From positions 1-39,562 of the forward strand of contig NZ_VLOG01000030.1 of the NCBI RefSeq assembly GCF_007655305.1: 39,562 nucleotides of DNA. Direction: 5' to 3'. Under the pieces are notes generated by a model. It had not been told where the DNA came from. It was given only the letters and a program-made list of their open reading frames with translations, and did no database searches. The DNA is from Algoriphagus algorifonticola (lineage in GTDB: Bacteria > Bacteroidota > Bacteroidia > Cytophagales > Cyclobacteriaceae). Positions 1 through 10,201 of the stretch are shown piece by piece; position 1 is the stretch's first letter, and each line of letters starts with the position of its first letter. A program made the translations under genes and the position numbers.

Positions 1-3000
1 ATTGCTCAGCTCATTGCTCAAAGCAGCATCGGTGAAGAATCGGAATACCGGATTGCTGATTCCAGGAGCTGTCGCAGACAAAGTAAAGCTGTCTCCCTCA
101 CAGATCTCTCCGCTGTTTGCTGTAATATCAGATGCCGTCGCTCGAGGATTGACTTTAACACTTACAGGAATTCTCCTTGGATCTTCACAGTTATCTCTGA
201 CTACAGCTATGTAATAGATTACTTCTCCAGGATTATTCAATTGAGGAGTTGTGAAAGTATTAGCATCCGCCAATAGCACTCCTCCTACTTCTGCATTATA
301 CCAGCGGATTGAGTTCCCTGGAAATGGTACCGCTTCTAGGATTGTAGATTCACCAACACAAACTTGAACATTTTCAGAAATAGAAGTAGGTCTGGCAAAT
401 TGTAATTGAGCCTGATAAATATCTATACTGGTAATAAGAGTAGATAAACCGGTTAACCGTATTTCCACTCTGTCAAAAGTGTCATTTGAAGGAATGAACA
501 CATCAAACCTGTCTCCAGATAAGACTGTAACTCTTAATGTTGAATTATTTAAAGAAAAGGAGTTTTTCGGGGTATTTCCGTCCAAAAGAGTAATCTGAAC
601 CGCTGAAATCAATGATGCGTCAGAAAGACCGCCAGGAAGCCCCAAGCTGAGTTTAACTGTATCCCCATTTGCGCCTTTGGTCGAGAACCCTAAGGTTTGG
701 AAAATAGAACCATTAACACCAGCAGGAACAGTAAGTCTGCTAAATGTATCAGGGTTTCCATCAATTGCATTATTTTCATCTCTTGATGTACAATTAATAC
801 ATAATCCAGAAGTGCCTACAATTTGAGAATTGGCAATTGTACAGTCATTTTGATTTTGAGATGGAGTGACGGTAAGCAAAACCATGGCCCTATCATTAGA
901 CAAACATCCGTTATCCGTGTTTCTTGTGCCCGCGAAGAATCGATAAGTACCTACTGGAAGAATACCAGGATTAAATGTAGAACCAACTGCAAGTTCATTT
1001 TCGACTTCATCATACCAAACTATTTCCACATCAGATGCTTCTGGTTGGAAGAATGCAGTAAATGTAGCATCAGATCCTTCAGTTATTATTAAATCACCAT
1101 TTGTTTGGGGAGTTGGTGGAAGTGAGTTAACTAAGACTGAGGCTGTGGTAGCTGGTCCTACAAAACAAAATCCTTCCCCTTCAACAATGACATAATAAAC
1201 AGTACTTTGTTGAGGACTTACGGTATAAGTTTGTCCTTCAAAAAATGAACCCGATAAGTCCTCCTGGGTAAACCATTTGAATACTGGATTTGGAAAATCA
1301 ATTCCTGTAAGCTGAGCTGTCAGCGTAACCTCACCTCCACTACAAATTTCAGATACTAATGAGTTAATTGAGATGTTTTCTTCATTGACTTCTGAACAAG
1401 ATGTTTGGATACTGTTCTGGGCCCTAATTGAAACCCTATTATTCAATTCATCGGTGTAAAACAGTTCCGCAATATTGACAATTGGATCCCCAACCTTGTC
1501 AATGGATTTAACTTCTGCCTGGAATTCAAATGTGATCGATTCTCCAAATCCAAGTGAAGGAATAGAAAACTCTAGAAGATCTCCATTTAAGCTGCCACCG
1601 CCAGAATTAGTCAACTCTAATCCGTTAGGAATCAAGTCCTTAATTTCCAAATCAAGCAAGGATCTGTTACTGGAGTTAGTTATAATTAGGGAATAATTAA
1701 TTAGATCCCCTACCTCGACCAAACCAGAGCTTGTAGAATTATTACTCAATCCATTTTTTGTAAAGGCAAGCTCAACAACAGGCAACACATCAACTCTAGT
1801 ACCGATTGGTCCATTTATATTGGGCTCGTTTGGATTAAGGTTATCCAAAGGAGAAAGTGATTGGATTTGAGTGCTAATTCCTGAGGATGAAAGATTAGCA
1901 ATGTTTAGTATTTCATCCAATCCTGTTAAGTCTTGATTGACTGAAACCGTAAATTCAAAAGCAGTAGAAGTTTGACCGACTTCCAATTCAGCAAGTGAAA
2001 ATGAAACTGAATTTCCACTTAGATTGCCACCGGAGACATAGCTCACTCCAGCTGGTAATTCATCTGTAATTGTAAGATTTCTTAAGTCTTGATTACCGGT
2101 GTTCCTAACAAAAATTATATATTTCAAGACTTCTCCTCCTTTAACAGCAGGAATACTTGGATCTCCATTTACTTGGTAGGCTTTCCAGATGAAAGCATCG
2201 AAAATTGGATCAACCGGAATATTAGTACCTGTGTCTCCGCTTTCATCTGGTTCTGTAGGATTTTCATTATCAACAGGAGGGAAAGTTTCTTTTCCAGGGT
2301 CTGTCTCATTAGCTTTAATTAATGCCACATTAGGTATGACTGGAATATCAGTAAGATTTCGCTCTACCCGAACTGAGAAACTTCTTGTTACAGTCGCTCC
2401 TGGAGCTATATTAATATTTTCAAAATGTATTACTCCATTTCGCTCCTCACCTCCACTACCAGAGACATAAGTGGTTTTTAATGGAATGGCATCCTCGATT
2501 TGGTAATTCAGCATAGGATTAACCCCATTATTCCTTATATGGATAGTATATTGTACTAATTCACCTCCTCTTACAGAATTAATTGTAGCATCATTTTCCA
2601 CAATGAAGCTTTTCCATGTTTGAAATGATGGTGCTTCGCAATCTTGTTGGATGAAGAATAACCTAACATTAGGAATAATGGTGGAGCCTAAAAGAGATCG
2701 AAGACGGATAGCAACCTCATCTACTTCAACTCCAAGCGAAATTCTCAATTCTGAATTGCTTCCATTATTGAATAAATCCAGTAGATTAATTGAACCTAAA
2801 GCGGGGCTGGCTAAATTCTCTTGGTATACTTGTACACCATTTCTATATCCTAATAATTCAATTCTAGAAAAAATTCCAGCATCCAATATGCCATTACCAA
2901 TTCCTAATTTCAACTTAATTACACCGGATTCTGGAATCACTTGGTTGAATTGGATGTTTTGTTGAATTGAACCATCAAATGCTACCGCTCCTAAACTAAT

Positions 3001-6000
3001 TTCAGAGAAATCATCATTATTATTATTAGCTAAGGCCCGCTCAGGATTACTTACTCCATATCCACCTAAATTCAGAACATCAAGTGTTATTCCAGATCCA
3101 TTGACAGAAGTGGTAAAAGAGGTACCGCATGACTCTACTGCAGAATCAAAGCATAATCCATAAACATTCAGAGTGTTTTCTTCACCAAGCAACAAAGCAT
3201 CTGTAAATGACTCTATTCGAATCCTATTGTAAGCTGAATTAGGGGTGATTGCCAAATAAAAACGACCTTGAGCGTCTTTTACTACTTTGATTTGGCCTTG
3301 TGATCCTTCAAATGAATTTCTACTTGATCCAGTACTCAGGGTGTTTCCGATTTGATCTTTGACCGTCACGTCAAAATAAAAATCTCCCAAAGCTATAGAT
3401 CCAGTTAAGTTGCTTATATCAGCCCCTAAATTTCCTGAAAGTAAAGTATTTAATAATTCGGAGGAAGCGTCAATTCTAATATAGGAAGTAGTTCCTGCCG
3501 GAATCAAAGTAGCATTGCCGTAGCCCAATTCCAAATGTCCTGAAAACCCACCTAAGCCAAGGGTTCCTCCTTGAGATCGGATAGTGGCAAATGTGGCAAA
3601 ATTCCCATCAAATAAATTACCCAAATTATCTGCATTGGATGCGCTGATCAATTCCTCTGCACAAACTGGTTCAGCAAATGGAGGAGTTTCAGGGTCTGGG
3701 TCAGGACAAGCCATTGATACTCTAGATATTTCATATAATCTGATAGGAGCGCTTGTATTGACAGATACTGTTGACACAATTCCAAATGCCACCCTATCAT
3801 AAATTACATTCGGTTCTATCAGTAACTCTTGAATTCCACCTGAATTCAATAATCCCAATAGGTCAACATTATTTATAATAGCATTTTGCAAAGGCTGATT
3901 GTAAACCTCTTGCGCACCATTGTACAAAACAACTCTGTAGGAACCTATTATGTCCAGATTCAACAATCCTGGGGCATTCAGTTGAGTTTTAATTCGCAAT
4001 TTATCTGTTTGCTGAGACTTGGTCTTGAATAAAATCTCCTGAAAAACAGATGCCCCTGCCCCAGCGATCCCAAGGTTGATAGTTGAAAAATTTGATGTAT
4101 TGGAATCTATAGTGTTCTCAGGATTGAAAACTCCTCCTTTGGAAATATCTACCAAATCAACGGCAATGCCATTTCCTGTAAATGAAGTAAATGAAGCTTG
4201 TTCACATACATCAATTTCGGTTTCTCTACATAAACTGAAAACCTTCATGGACGAGGTATTATTCAGTCCAACAAGTGCAGTCTGAAAATACTCAAGTCTA
4301 ACTGATTGATAAGGTTGATTTGCAGTAAAGGCGATATAGAATTTTCCAAAGGAGTCTTTGACAATTTTGACATCCTGATTACCAAATGCATTTGTACTAT
4401 TGGCGGTGTAAAGTGTTTGACCGCTAGAATTTTTCGGACTTATCGTAAAATATTGATCTCCTAATGCAACAGTACCTAACAAATCTGCAACATTTGAACC
4501 CAAACTGCCTGCTAATAGGGCATTGAGTAAATCGCCTTCCAACTCGATCCGGATGTAAGAAGTTTCATTTGCAGGAACAGGTGATGAAAATCCCAGTTCA
4601 ATGTGACTTGAGTATGAACCTAACCCTAAGGCTGATCCAGTTCCAGCAGATAATGTGGCAAAACTATCACTTGATCCATCCACTGCGTTAAAAGGGAAAT
4701 TCACATTAGACCAACTGATTAATTCAGTCGAACAAGAGGCATTATTGAATGGCGTATCGGTTTCAGTAATTGTAGGTAACTCAGGGTCCGGACAGTCTGT
4801 ACTAAACCTCTCAATGCTAAAAACCTGTAATGGTACGGAGATGACTCCAGCACTAACTAGGGACTCCAGCCCTATTGCCAACCGATCAAAAGCAGCTCCC
4901 GGCCCAAAAGATAAATTGAGTGTTTCTCTATTTTGTATTAATTCAAGGAGATTCAAATCAGAGATCAATCCATCTCTTAAATTCTGAGAAAAGACTTCAT
5001 TATCTCCATTGAAGGCTTTAACAACTATACTTCCTAATACTTCAGCATTAACTATTCCATTTCCCGATAGGGCAAGTTTGATTCTAAAATTATCATTTTC
5101 ATTTGAAAGAGAATGAAATTGAACAATTTGAAAAATTGATGCCCCTATTCCAGTGGTACCGATTTTTATTTCAGAGGCTGTAGCAGGATTTCCATCTATG
5201 GCAAAACCGGCATTGGAAACTCCAGCTCCACTAATTCCAAGGAGATCCAAGGAAATACCATCACTAGTGACATAGGTATTATATGCCTGTTCGCAATTCT
5301 CGAAGCCTGTGGAACTGCAAACATGATACACGTTCATAGTACTACTTTTTCCAAAACCCGCGATGGAACTGAGGGTTTCAGTAATTCTAATGCTGTTGTA
5401 TGGGGAATTAGGAATTACTTCTACATAAAAATGATTATTCTTGTCTTGAACAATTCTCATTGGCCGTTCAAAAAATGCATTCCTGCTACTCCCACTGACT
5501 ACCGAATTTCCATTATTTTTTACTTCTACCGTGAAAAAATGGCGACCAAATACTGTATTGTCCACTACATCTCCTACCAAATTGCCCACTGAGCCATTCA
5601 GCAATCTTGTCAAAACCTCTTCATCAAAATCAATTCTGATATAAGAAGCTGAGTTTGCCGGTCTTTCAGAAAATCCCAATTCAATAAATCCTTCGTAGTC
5701 GCCAATCCCCAATGCAATTCCTGAACTGGCTTCCAATGTGGTAAATGAATCATTATTACCGTCAACAGTATTGAAAGGGAAATTGGCATTTTCAAATTCC
5801 AAAACGGAAGCAGAGCAATTGGAATTACTCAGCATAGGTAGAGTAGATGGTGGTGTATTGATCGGAGATGGATCTGGACAGTTAGCTCCAAACCTTTCAA
5901 CTTCATAAAGCTGAATAGGCGAATTCGCCAAGGCGTTCAAAGACAAAATTGAATTATATCCTACCGTAACTCTGTCAAAAGATCTACCAGGTCCAAATGC

Positions 6001-7077
6001 CAATGTTACTTTTTCACCATTTTGAAGTAATGTTAAGACATCCAGACCGTTGATTAATCCACTACTTAGTTTTCTTCTGAAAACTAGATTATCTCCAGAA
6101 AAAGCTTTGATTTCTATTCCGCCAATTACATCTGCATTTAGGACCTCCGGATTTTTGATACTGAAAGAAACCTTGAAATAATCCTCTACACTTGAAGGAC
6201 TTGAATATCTAATTTCTTGAAAAATCTCTGCCCCTACTCCGAGCATGCCAATACTGATTTCAGAAAAAGAAGAAGGATTCCCATCAATTGCATGTTCAGG
6301 GCTGGTAACCCCGGCACTTCCTAAATCCAACAGATCAAGACTTAGTCCTGATGAGTTGAAAGAGGTAAATTCCGGTTCCCCACAATTATCCTGACCTTGA
6401 AAATAAAATGCCGAATATACATCTAATTGGTATTCTGACCCTAAACCAGCCAAAGCACCTGAATTTAGCTTTACTCTAACTCTGTCATAGGAAGATTGGG
6501 GCTTAACAGCTAGATAAGTTCTACCCAAATTATCCTTAACCAGATCTATATTGTTCCCAACAAACCCATTGGAAGAAGATCCGGAAAGCACCACTGATCC
6601 TGTGGAATTCCTAGCCTCCACACCAATTACTTGCCTACCCAGTAATGTAGCTCCACCTAAATCAGAAATCAGCTTTCCGAGATTACCTCCCAATAAAACT
6701 TCAAGTATATTTGGATCCGCATCAATTCTGACAAAAGACCAGGTATTGGCCGGGACATCATTCGGAAACTTTAATTCAAGTTCAGAGTCGTATGATGCCA
6801 ATCCAGCCAATAACCCTGGGCTAGCAAAAAGCCTTGCAAAATTTTCATCATCATTAATTGCAAAGTTAGGGTTTACCACTGTTGGACTAAAACAGGGTGA
6901 AAGGTTGAGCGTACCACATCCAACCAATGAGGTCATCTTGTCTGCTGGACTGGTGAAGGTAACCTCTGTGGCCAGTATTTTAGAGACTTGTGCCTCAGCA
7001 ATGAATGGAAAAATTAAACATTGAAAAGAGACTAATAATTGAAGCCAAAACTTTAGTCTAGGTAAACCTGTAATCAT
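1..7077 (-). CDS. Giant secreted repeat protein, partial (C-terminus beyond left edge)
   Basis: One minus-strand frame stays open from the ATG at 7077 to base 1, 2359 codons without a stop. The N-terminus is a signal peptide (about residues 1-30, hydrophobic core then AEAQ). Residues ~31-1480 hold four tandem units of ~360 residues; units 1-3 end in a CPDP motif (residues ~400, 762, 1123) and unit 4 in CEAP at ~1480. Residues ~1480-1895 are three DUF11-like modules (KGGEVLKY, VEVGDLINYS signatures). Then follow two Ig-like modules of the CHU_C-associated kind (~1895-2075), one extra half-unit (~2080-2225) and two more Ig-like modules running off the window. Family knowledge: such proteins are exported by the T9SS and act at the cell surface as adhesins or matrix proteins; the expected C-terminal sorting or gliding-associated domain is not visible. 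The specific function is unknown. The next gene upstream is a small paralogue. Confidence 0.9.
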   Translation of the reverse strand, partial: MITGLPRLKFWLQLLVSFQCLIFPFIAEAQVSKILATEVTFTSPADKMTSLVGCGTLNLSPCFSPTVVNPNFAINDDENFARLFASPGLLAGLASYDSELELKFPNDVPANTWSFVRIDADPNILEVLLGGNLGKLISDLGGATLLGRQVIGVEARNSTGSVVLSGSSSNGFVGNNIDLVKDNLGRTYLAVKPQSSYDRVRVKLNSGALAGLGSEYQLDVYSAFYFQGQDNCGEPEFTSFNSSGLSLDLLDLGSAGVTSPEHAIDGNPSSFSEISIGMLGVGAEIFQEIRYSSPSSVEDYFKVSFSIKNPEVLNADVIGGIEIKAFSGDNLVFRRKLSSGLINGLDVLTLLQNGEKVTLAFGPGRSFDRVTVGYNSILSLNALANSPIQLYEVERFGANCPDPSPINTPPSTLPMLSNSNCSASVLEFENANFPFNTVDGNNDSFTTLEASSGIALGIGDYEGFIELGFSERPANSASYIRIDFDEEVLTRLLNGSVGNLVGDVVDNTVFGRHFFTVEVKNNGNSVVSGSSRNAFFERPMRIVQDKNNHFYVEVIPNSPYNSIRITETLSSIAGFGKSSTMNVYHVCSSTGFENCEQAYNTYVTSDGISLDLLGISGAGVSNAGFAIDGNPATASEIKIGTTGIGASIFQIVQFHSLSNENDNFRIKLALSGNGIVNAEVLGSIVVKAFNGDNEVFSQNLRDGLISDLNLLELIQNRETLNLSFGPGAAFDRLAIGLESLVSAGVISVPLQVFSIERFSTDCPDPELPTITETDTPFNNASCSTELISWSNVNFPFNAVDGSSDSFATLSAGTGSALGLGSYSSHIELGFSSPVPANETSYIRIELEGDLLNALLAGSLGSNVADLLGTVALGDQYFTISPKNSSGQTLYTANSTNAFGNQDVKIVKDSFGKFYIAFTANQPYQSVRLEYFQTALVGLNNTSSMKVFSLCRETEIDVCEQASFTSFTGNGIAVDLVDISKGGVFNPENTIDSNTSNFSTINLGIAGAGASVFQEILFKTKSQQTDKLRIKTQLNAPGLLNLDIIGSYRVVLYNGAQEVYNQPLQNAIINNVDLLGLLNSGGIQELLIEPNVIYDRVAFGIVSTVSVNTSAPIRLYEISRVSMACPDPDPETPPFAEPVCAEELISASNADNLGNLFDGNFATFATIRSQGGTLGLGGFSGHLELGYGNATLIPAGTTSYIRIDASSELLNTLLSGNLGADISNLTGSIALGDFYFDVTVKDQIGNTLSTGSSRNSFEGSQGQIKVVKDAQGRFYLAITPNSAYNRIRIESFTDALLLGEENTLNVYGLCFDSAVESCGTSFTTSVNGSGITLDVLNLGGYGVSNPERALANNNNDDFSEISLGAVAFDGSIQQNIQFNQVIPESGVIKLKLGIGNGILDAGIFSRIELLGYRNGVQVYQENLASPALGSINLLDLFNNGSNSELRISLGVEVDEVAIRLRSLLGSTIIPNVRLFFIQQDCEAPSFQTWKSFIVENDATINSVRGGELVQYTIHIRNNGVNPMLNYQIEDAIPLKTTYVSGSGGEERNGVIHFENINIAPGATVTRSFSVRVERNLTDIPVIPNVALIKANETDPGKETFPPVDNENPTEPDESGDTGTNIPVDPIFDAFIWKAYQVNGDPSIPAVKGGEVLKYIIFVRNTGNQDLRNLTITDELPAGVSYVSGGNLSGNSVSFSLAELEVGQTSTAFEFTVSVNQDLTGLDEILNIANLSSSGISTQIQSLSPLDNLNPNEPNINGPIGTRVDVLPVVELAFTKNGLSNNSTSSGLVEVGDLINYSLIITNSSNRSLLDLEIKDLIPNGLELTNSGGGSLNGDLLEFSIPSLGFGESITFEFQAEVKSIDKVGDPIVNIAELFYTDELNNRVSIRAQNSIQTSCSEVNEENISINSLVSEICSGGEVTLTAQLTGIDFPNPVFKWFTQEDLSGSFFEGQTYTVSPQQSTVYYVIVEGEGFCFVGPATTASVLVNSLPPTPQTNGDLIITEGSDATFTAFFQPEASDVEIVWYDEVENELAVGSTFNPGILPVGTYRFFAGTRNTDNGCLSNDRAMVLLTVTPSQNQNDCTIANSQIVGTSGLCINCTSRDENNAIDGNPDTFSRLTVPAGVNGSIFQTLGFSTKGANGDTVKLSLGLPGGLSDASLISAVQITLLDGNTPKNSFSLNNSTLRVTVLSGDRFDVFIPSNDTFDRVEIRLTGLSTLITSIDIYQAQLQFARPTSISENVQVCVGESTILEAVPFPGNSIRWYNAEVGGVLLADANTFTTPQLNNPGEVIYYIAVVRDNCEDPRRIPVSVKVNPRATASDITANSGEICEGDSFTLSATAPGISNPVFRFFTDAALSNELSN
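2640..6990 (-). repeat. Four tandem ~360-aa coding units, each two ~180-aa half-domains
   Basis: Recurrent landmarks are the CPDP motifs at residues ~400, 762 and 1123 and CEAP at ~1480, giving a period of ~360 residues (~1.08 kb). Inside each unit a DGN-type signature followed by S/T recurs at roughly half-unit spacing (~265, 438, 627, 798, 989, 1155, 1350). After it come the same elements in order: a G-rich turn, an ELGF-like strand, SYIRI or FRIKL, an LLxGxLG segment, a KN- or KAF-containing strand, and a YxRVRV-like strand. This indicates a duplicated beta-rich domain. Copies are clearly diverged, so this is an old expansion. The (I/V)DGN signature recalls discoidin/F5-8C domains, but that relationship is a guess. 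Confidence 0.8.
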
Positions 7078-7732
7078 AAGATAATTATTAAAAACAAAGA
7101 CAGTCTGAATGAGTCTATTACTTTTTGAAAATTAATTCAACACGTTATTTCTCAAGTCTTAATTGGCTAACACCAACCTTAAGTCTAAAAGAAAAGCCTT
7201 AGCCTTTACTATTTTTATAATAATGAAACAGATTCATAATGGATAGTTGAATACAATAAGTATTTTAGTCGATACTAATAATTTGAGGACAGAAAAATAC
7301 CCCCATTAAATAGAGAAAGAATCATTTCTCAATCTTATTAAAAATCAAACCTTAAATATTTTGAATCAACACATCAAAGAATCATCCACTTACCATTATT
7401 CGTATAGGTCAGGCGTGACCAAAGTAAGTAAAAAGGATTTTCAAGGTCACTATGGAAATTTCAGGATGTTATTAAAAAACATGATTCTGTTATTTTAATG
7501 CTTTTATCTGTAACTTTTAAAAAAACATTTATAAATAATGACTATTGGTATTTATTCCTGAGTGACTTCATTTATCTAAATTCAATAGATAGTTTGAAAA
7601 ATTACCTTTCAAGAGAGACCAAATTATTTAAACAAAGATTAAAAACACCAAAAAAATTAATCTTATTTTTCACAATTATTAAACAAATATAAAATATACT
7701 TTTCGGATATCATTTTTTAATAACTTGTAGTG
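7078..7732. other. AT-rich spacer between two repeat-protein genes
   Basis: This 655-bp stretch lies between the stop of the 769-aa paralogue and the start of the giant gene, both on the minus strand. It is very AT-rich. I see no convincing protein gene, structured RNA or strong hairpin terminator. It must hold the 5' leader, and possibly the promoter, of the giant gene, but I found no clean TTG/TAnnTTTG pair there. Confidence 0.5.
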
Positions 7733-10042
7733 CTATTTCATTATATGAAATGCAGTTTTTATATTATTAAAGTAAATTATAATTATGTATGAACCCGAAG
7801 GAAGGAAATTCAAATGATTTACTTCTATTTTTTTCCCCACTTGATTAAGTGAAATCTCTTTAGTAATCAGAGTTTCTCCTGAATGAGAGACTAATTGAAT
7901 TAATGCTGCTTTTTCTGATGAAAAGGGAAAATCTACGTTAATTTTATCCTCAAACACAGTGGGATATACCTTTACTGATTGTTCTTTGATTTCGGGAGCT
8001 TTGATGGAAATCACAGATGAAACAAACAAGGTCTTACCGAGCTCTGATTCGACCTTAACTCGGTAAAAATTGAAATTTGGCCATGGATTTTTATCCACAA
8101 ACTTTCCATTTTCCTGATTTTTACCAGAAACCCTAAAAGCTTCAGTCCATTGAAGACTTTGATTCGCTTTTTCAAGGATTAAACTATGTTCTTCCTTTAG
8201 ATTAGTGAGCTTCCAAAAAATTTCAATTTCTCTGGAATCATTGATTTTTGAATGGAACTCTTCCAGTTCAATTCCTAATACCACAATTATAGAATTTAAT
8301 CTGAGGGCTCTAGGCGATGAAGCAGGGCAATTCCCCGGACCAGCATAATTTACATATAGAAAGAACGGGTCGCTTGGGTCAATATAAGGCATATTAGTAA
8401 TAGTCAGCTCTCCATTTGGCTCAAGCTGAAATAAAATATTGTCCAAGAGCATGCCATCAAATATTGGTTGGGATTGAGCCTCATCCAAAAACCAAAAAAA
8501 TGAAGTGGAATTTAGCTCCATATTGGGCAGAGAGGGTGTCAAGACGATATCGTCAAGCCCCTCTCTGTATTGATAAACCCCATTTGCATCTACACTTACT
8601 TCATTGGATGGTTCAATTAGGATCTCCTCAGGCCTACTTTTTTCAATTACCTCAACCTCAAACTTCCAAGGAATGCTTATCTGCGAACATCCTTGATATC
8701 TACTTCTCAAAGCATATTCATGCAAACCAGGCGGCAAATTTTCCGGAACATCAAATTCATCATACTCTCCAATAAACAAAATGGAATCATCTTCGACTTT
8801 ATACCACAAATAATCCAATCCATGCTCTAATTGAGGAGTGATTCTCAACTCATCTCCTTGACAAATTCTAAATCGGTCTTCTTCTCCTTCAAAATCAGGT
8901 TCAGGCATTTTAGGAACAACATACAAACCAGATATACCTAAATGGTCATTGACCAATCCCAAATTAACTAATGAGGTAATCTTCACTCCCAACTGATCTA
9001 TAGGAGCAGAATCAATGGCAATTGAAAATTGAATAATTTCATCGGATCCAAATAGACCAAGCAGGTCAAGATCTATAAAAGAAGATAATTGTACTTGTTG
9101 GGTTGAAACACCATTTGAATAACTGATAATTTGGATATTATTCAAAATTCCCAAATCCAATAGAGATTTACTTATTTTCAAATTGACCAAAACATTTTTA
9201 TTTGGATTTAGCGCTTGGTCAAAATAAAATATCTGTTCAGACTCAGCGCCCAAAGTCGAAAGTATTCCTAAAGACAGAGATGAATACGTATTCATAAAAT
9301 CCTCATCTATAGCATATTGTAACTCTGAAATGGGAGGATTTAATCGAAGTAAATCCAGAGACATCCCATTTCCTTCAAAACTGGTATAGAGTGGAACTAG
9401 ATCACAAGCTTCCTGAACTTGGTGGTAAAAAGCATAATAAACATCTAAAGAATAGGAAATTCCAGTTCCTATCAAAGACCCGGATTTATTATGAATTCTT
9501 ATTCGTTGAAAATCTTGAGGGGGAATTACGCGTAGGAAATACTCCCCTTGGGAATTAATTACAAGCCTCAAAGAAGAACTCCGAAACCCGGACTCACTAT
9601 CTTCTTTGAATACAGTATTTCCATGAGCATCTTTCAATTCAATTTCAATGACTTGATTTCCTATCATTACATTTCCCAAGGTTTGCAAAAGACTTTTTCC
9701 AAGACTTCCCCCTAGTAATGAACTCAGAAAATTCTCATCACCATTAATTCGCACATAAACTGGAGTTCGTGCAGGGATTTTTTCGTCAAAACCAAGTTCC
9801 AAAACAGCGCTATGTTTGCCCACTCCTAAGGCTAGGCCAGGATTGGCTCTAAGTGTGGAAAAGCCAGGTTCTACCAAAGCTCTATTTGGATGTCGAGTAT
9901 GGCCTGGAGTAGAAAAAATAAGATTATCCGCCAAGATCTTGGTTGCGTGAGAACTTACACTGAAATTCAAAAATAGAATTATGAAAAGTGTAAGTCGAAA
10001 ATATAAATAAGAATGATTTTTATAGAATGAAAAAAAGTTCAT
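7733..10042 (-). CDS. T9SS-secreted paralogue of the giant repeat protein
   Basis: A 769-residue secreted protein. The start at 10042 is chosen because it gives a clean signal peptide (MNFFSFYK..., hydrophobic core, SSHA before TKILA); an ATG at 10084 would add 14 residues. Residues ~35-385 match one unit of the giant neighbour: the N-terminal KILA, an ALGVG...LELGF segment, YVRIN, GNxVF, FQRIRI, then a second half with AIDED, SLGILSTLGA and LDLLGLF. Next come two Ig-like modules (~385-585, including LDYLWYK and FFWFLDE) and a fibronectin-like region (~590-685). The last ~80 residues (VKVYPTVFEDKINVDF ... GSYIIIIYF, ending FHIMK) are a T9SS type A sorting domain. It should therefore be exported and anchored or released by the T9SS. 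It may be co-transcribed with the giant gene across the 655-bp gap, or form its own unit. Confidence 0.85.
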   Translation of the reverse strand: MNFFSFYKNHSYLYFRLTLFIILFLNFSVSSHATKILADNLIFSTPGHTRHPNRALVEPGFSTLRANPGLALGVGKHSAVLELGFDEKIPARTPVYVRINGDENFLSSLLGGSLGKSLLQTLGNVMIGNQVIEIELKDAHGNTVFKEDSESGFRSSSLRLVINSQGEYFLRVIPPQDFQRIRIHNKSGSLIGTGISYSLDVYYAFYHQVQEACDLVPLYTSFEGNGMSLDLLRLNPPISELQYAIDEDFMNTYSSLSLGILSTLGAESEQIFYFDQALNPNKNVLVNLKISKSLLDLGILNNIQIISYSNGVSTQQVQLSSFIDLDLLGLFGSDEIIQFSIAIDSAPIDQLGVKITSLVNLGLVNDHLGISGLYVVPKMPEPDFEGEEDRFRICQGDELRITPQLEHGLDYLWYKVEDDSILFIGEYDEFDVPENLPPGLHEYALRSRYQGCSQISIPWKFEVEVIEKSRPEEILIEPSNEVSVDANGVYQYREGLDDIVLTPSLPNMELNSTSFFWFLDEAQSQPIFDGMLLDNILFQLEPNGELTITNMPYIDPSDPFFLYVNYAGPGNCPASSPRALRLNSIIVVLGIELEEFHSKINDSREIEIFWKLTNLKEEHSLILEKANQSLQWTEAFRVSGKNQENGKFVDKNPWPNFNFYRVKVESELGKTLFVSSVISIKAPEIKEQSVKVYPTVFEDKINVDFPFSSEKAALIQLVSHSGETLITKEISLNQVGKKIEVNHLNFLPSGSYIIIIYFNNIKTAFHIMK

Positions 10043-10201
10043 AGTTGGGAAATGTAAAACACATCCCCAAAAGAAAGCATTCATTTTTACTATTTCTACA
10101 CCATAAGTTAAAGATGATATATTTCAGCCTCTAAAGGTTATCGAAATGCAATATATTGTTACTTTAATAAATTCATTAAACTACCTTTCAAAAGAAATAT
10201 A

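Noticed and set aside
5610..5795. Short minus-strand frame starting at 5795
   Set aside because: It lies in another frame inside the giant gene and has no family features.
2..7024. Many short plus-strand reading frames (for example 6551-7024, 4655-4987, 2651-2965)
   Set aside because: They are antisense shadows of the continuous minus-strand giant gene, whose frame is far longer and has recognisable domains.
7498..7692. 64-codon plus-strand frame in the spacer
   Set aside because: Very AT-rich composition, low-complexity Lys/Leu/Ile/Phe content, no family match that I recognise and no convincing ribosome binding site.
8416..8775. 119-codon plus-strand frame
   Set aside because: Antisense to the T9SS-secreted paralogue; the His/Pro/Gln-rich translation looks non-biological.
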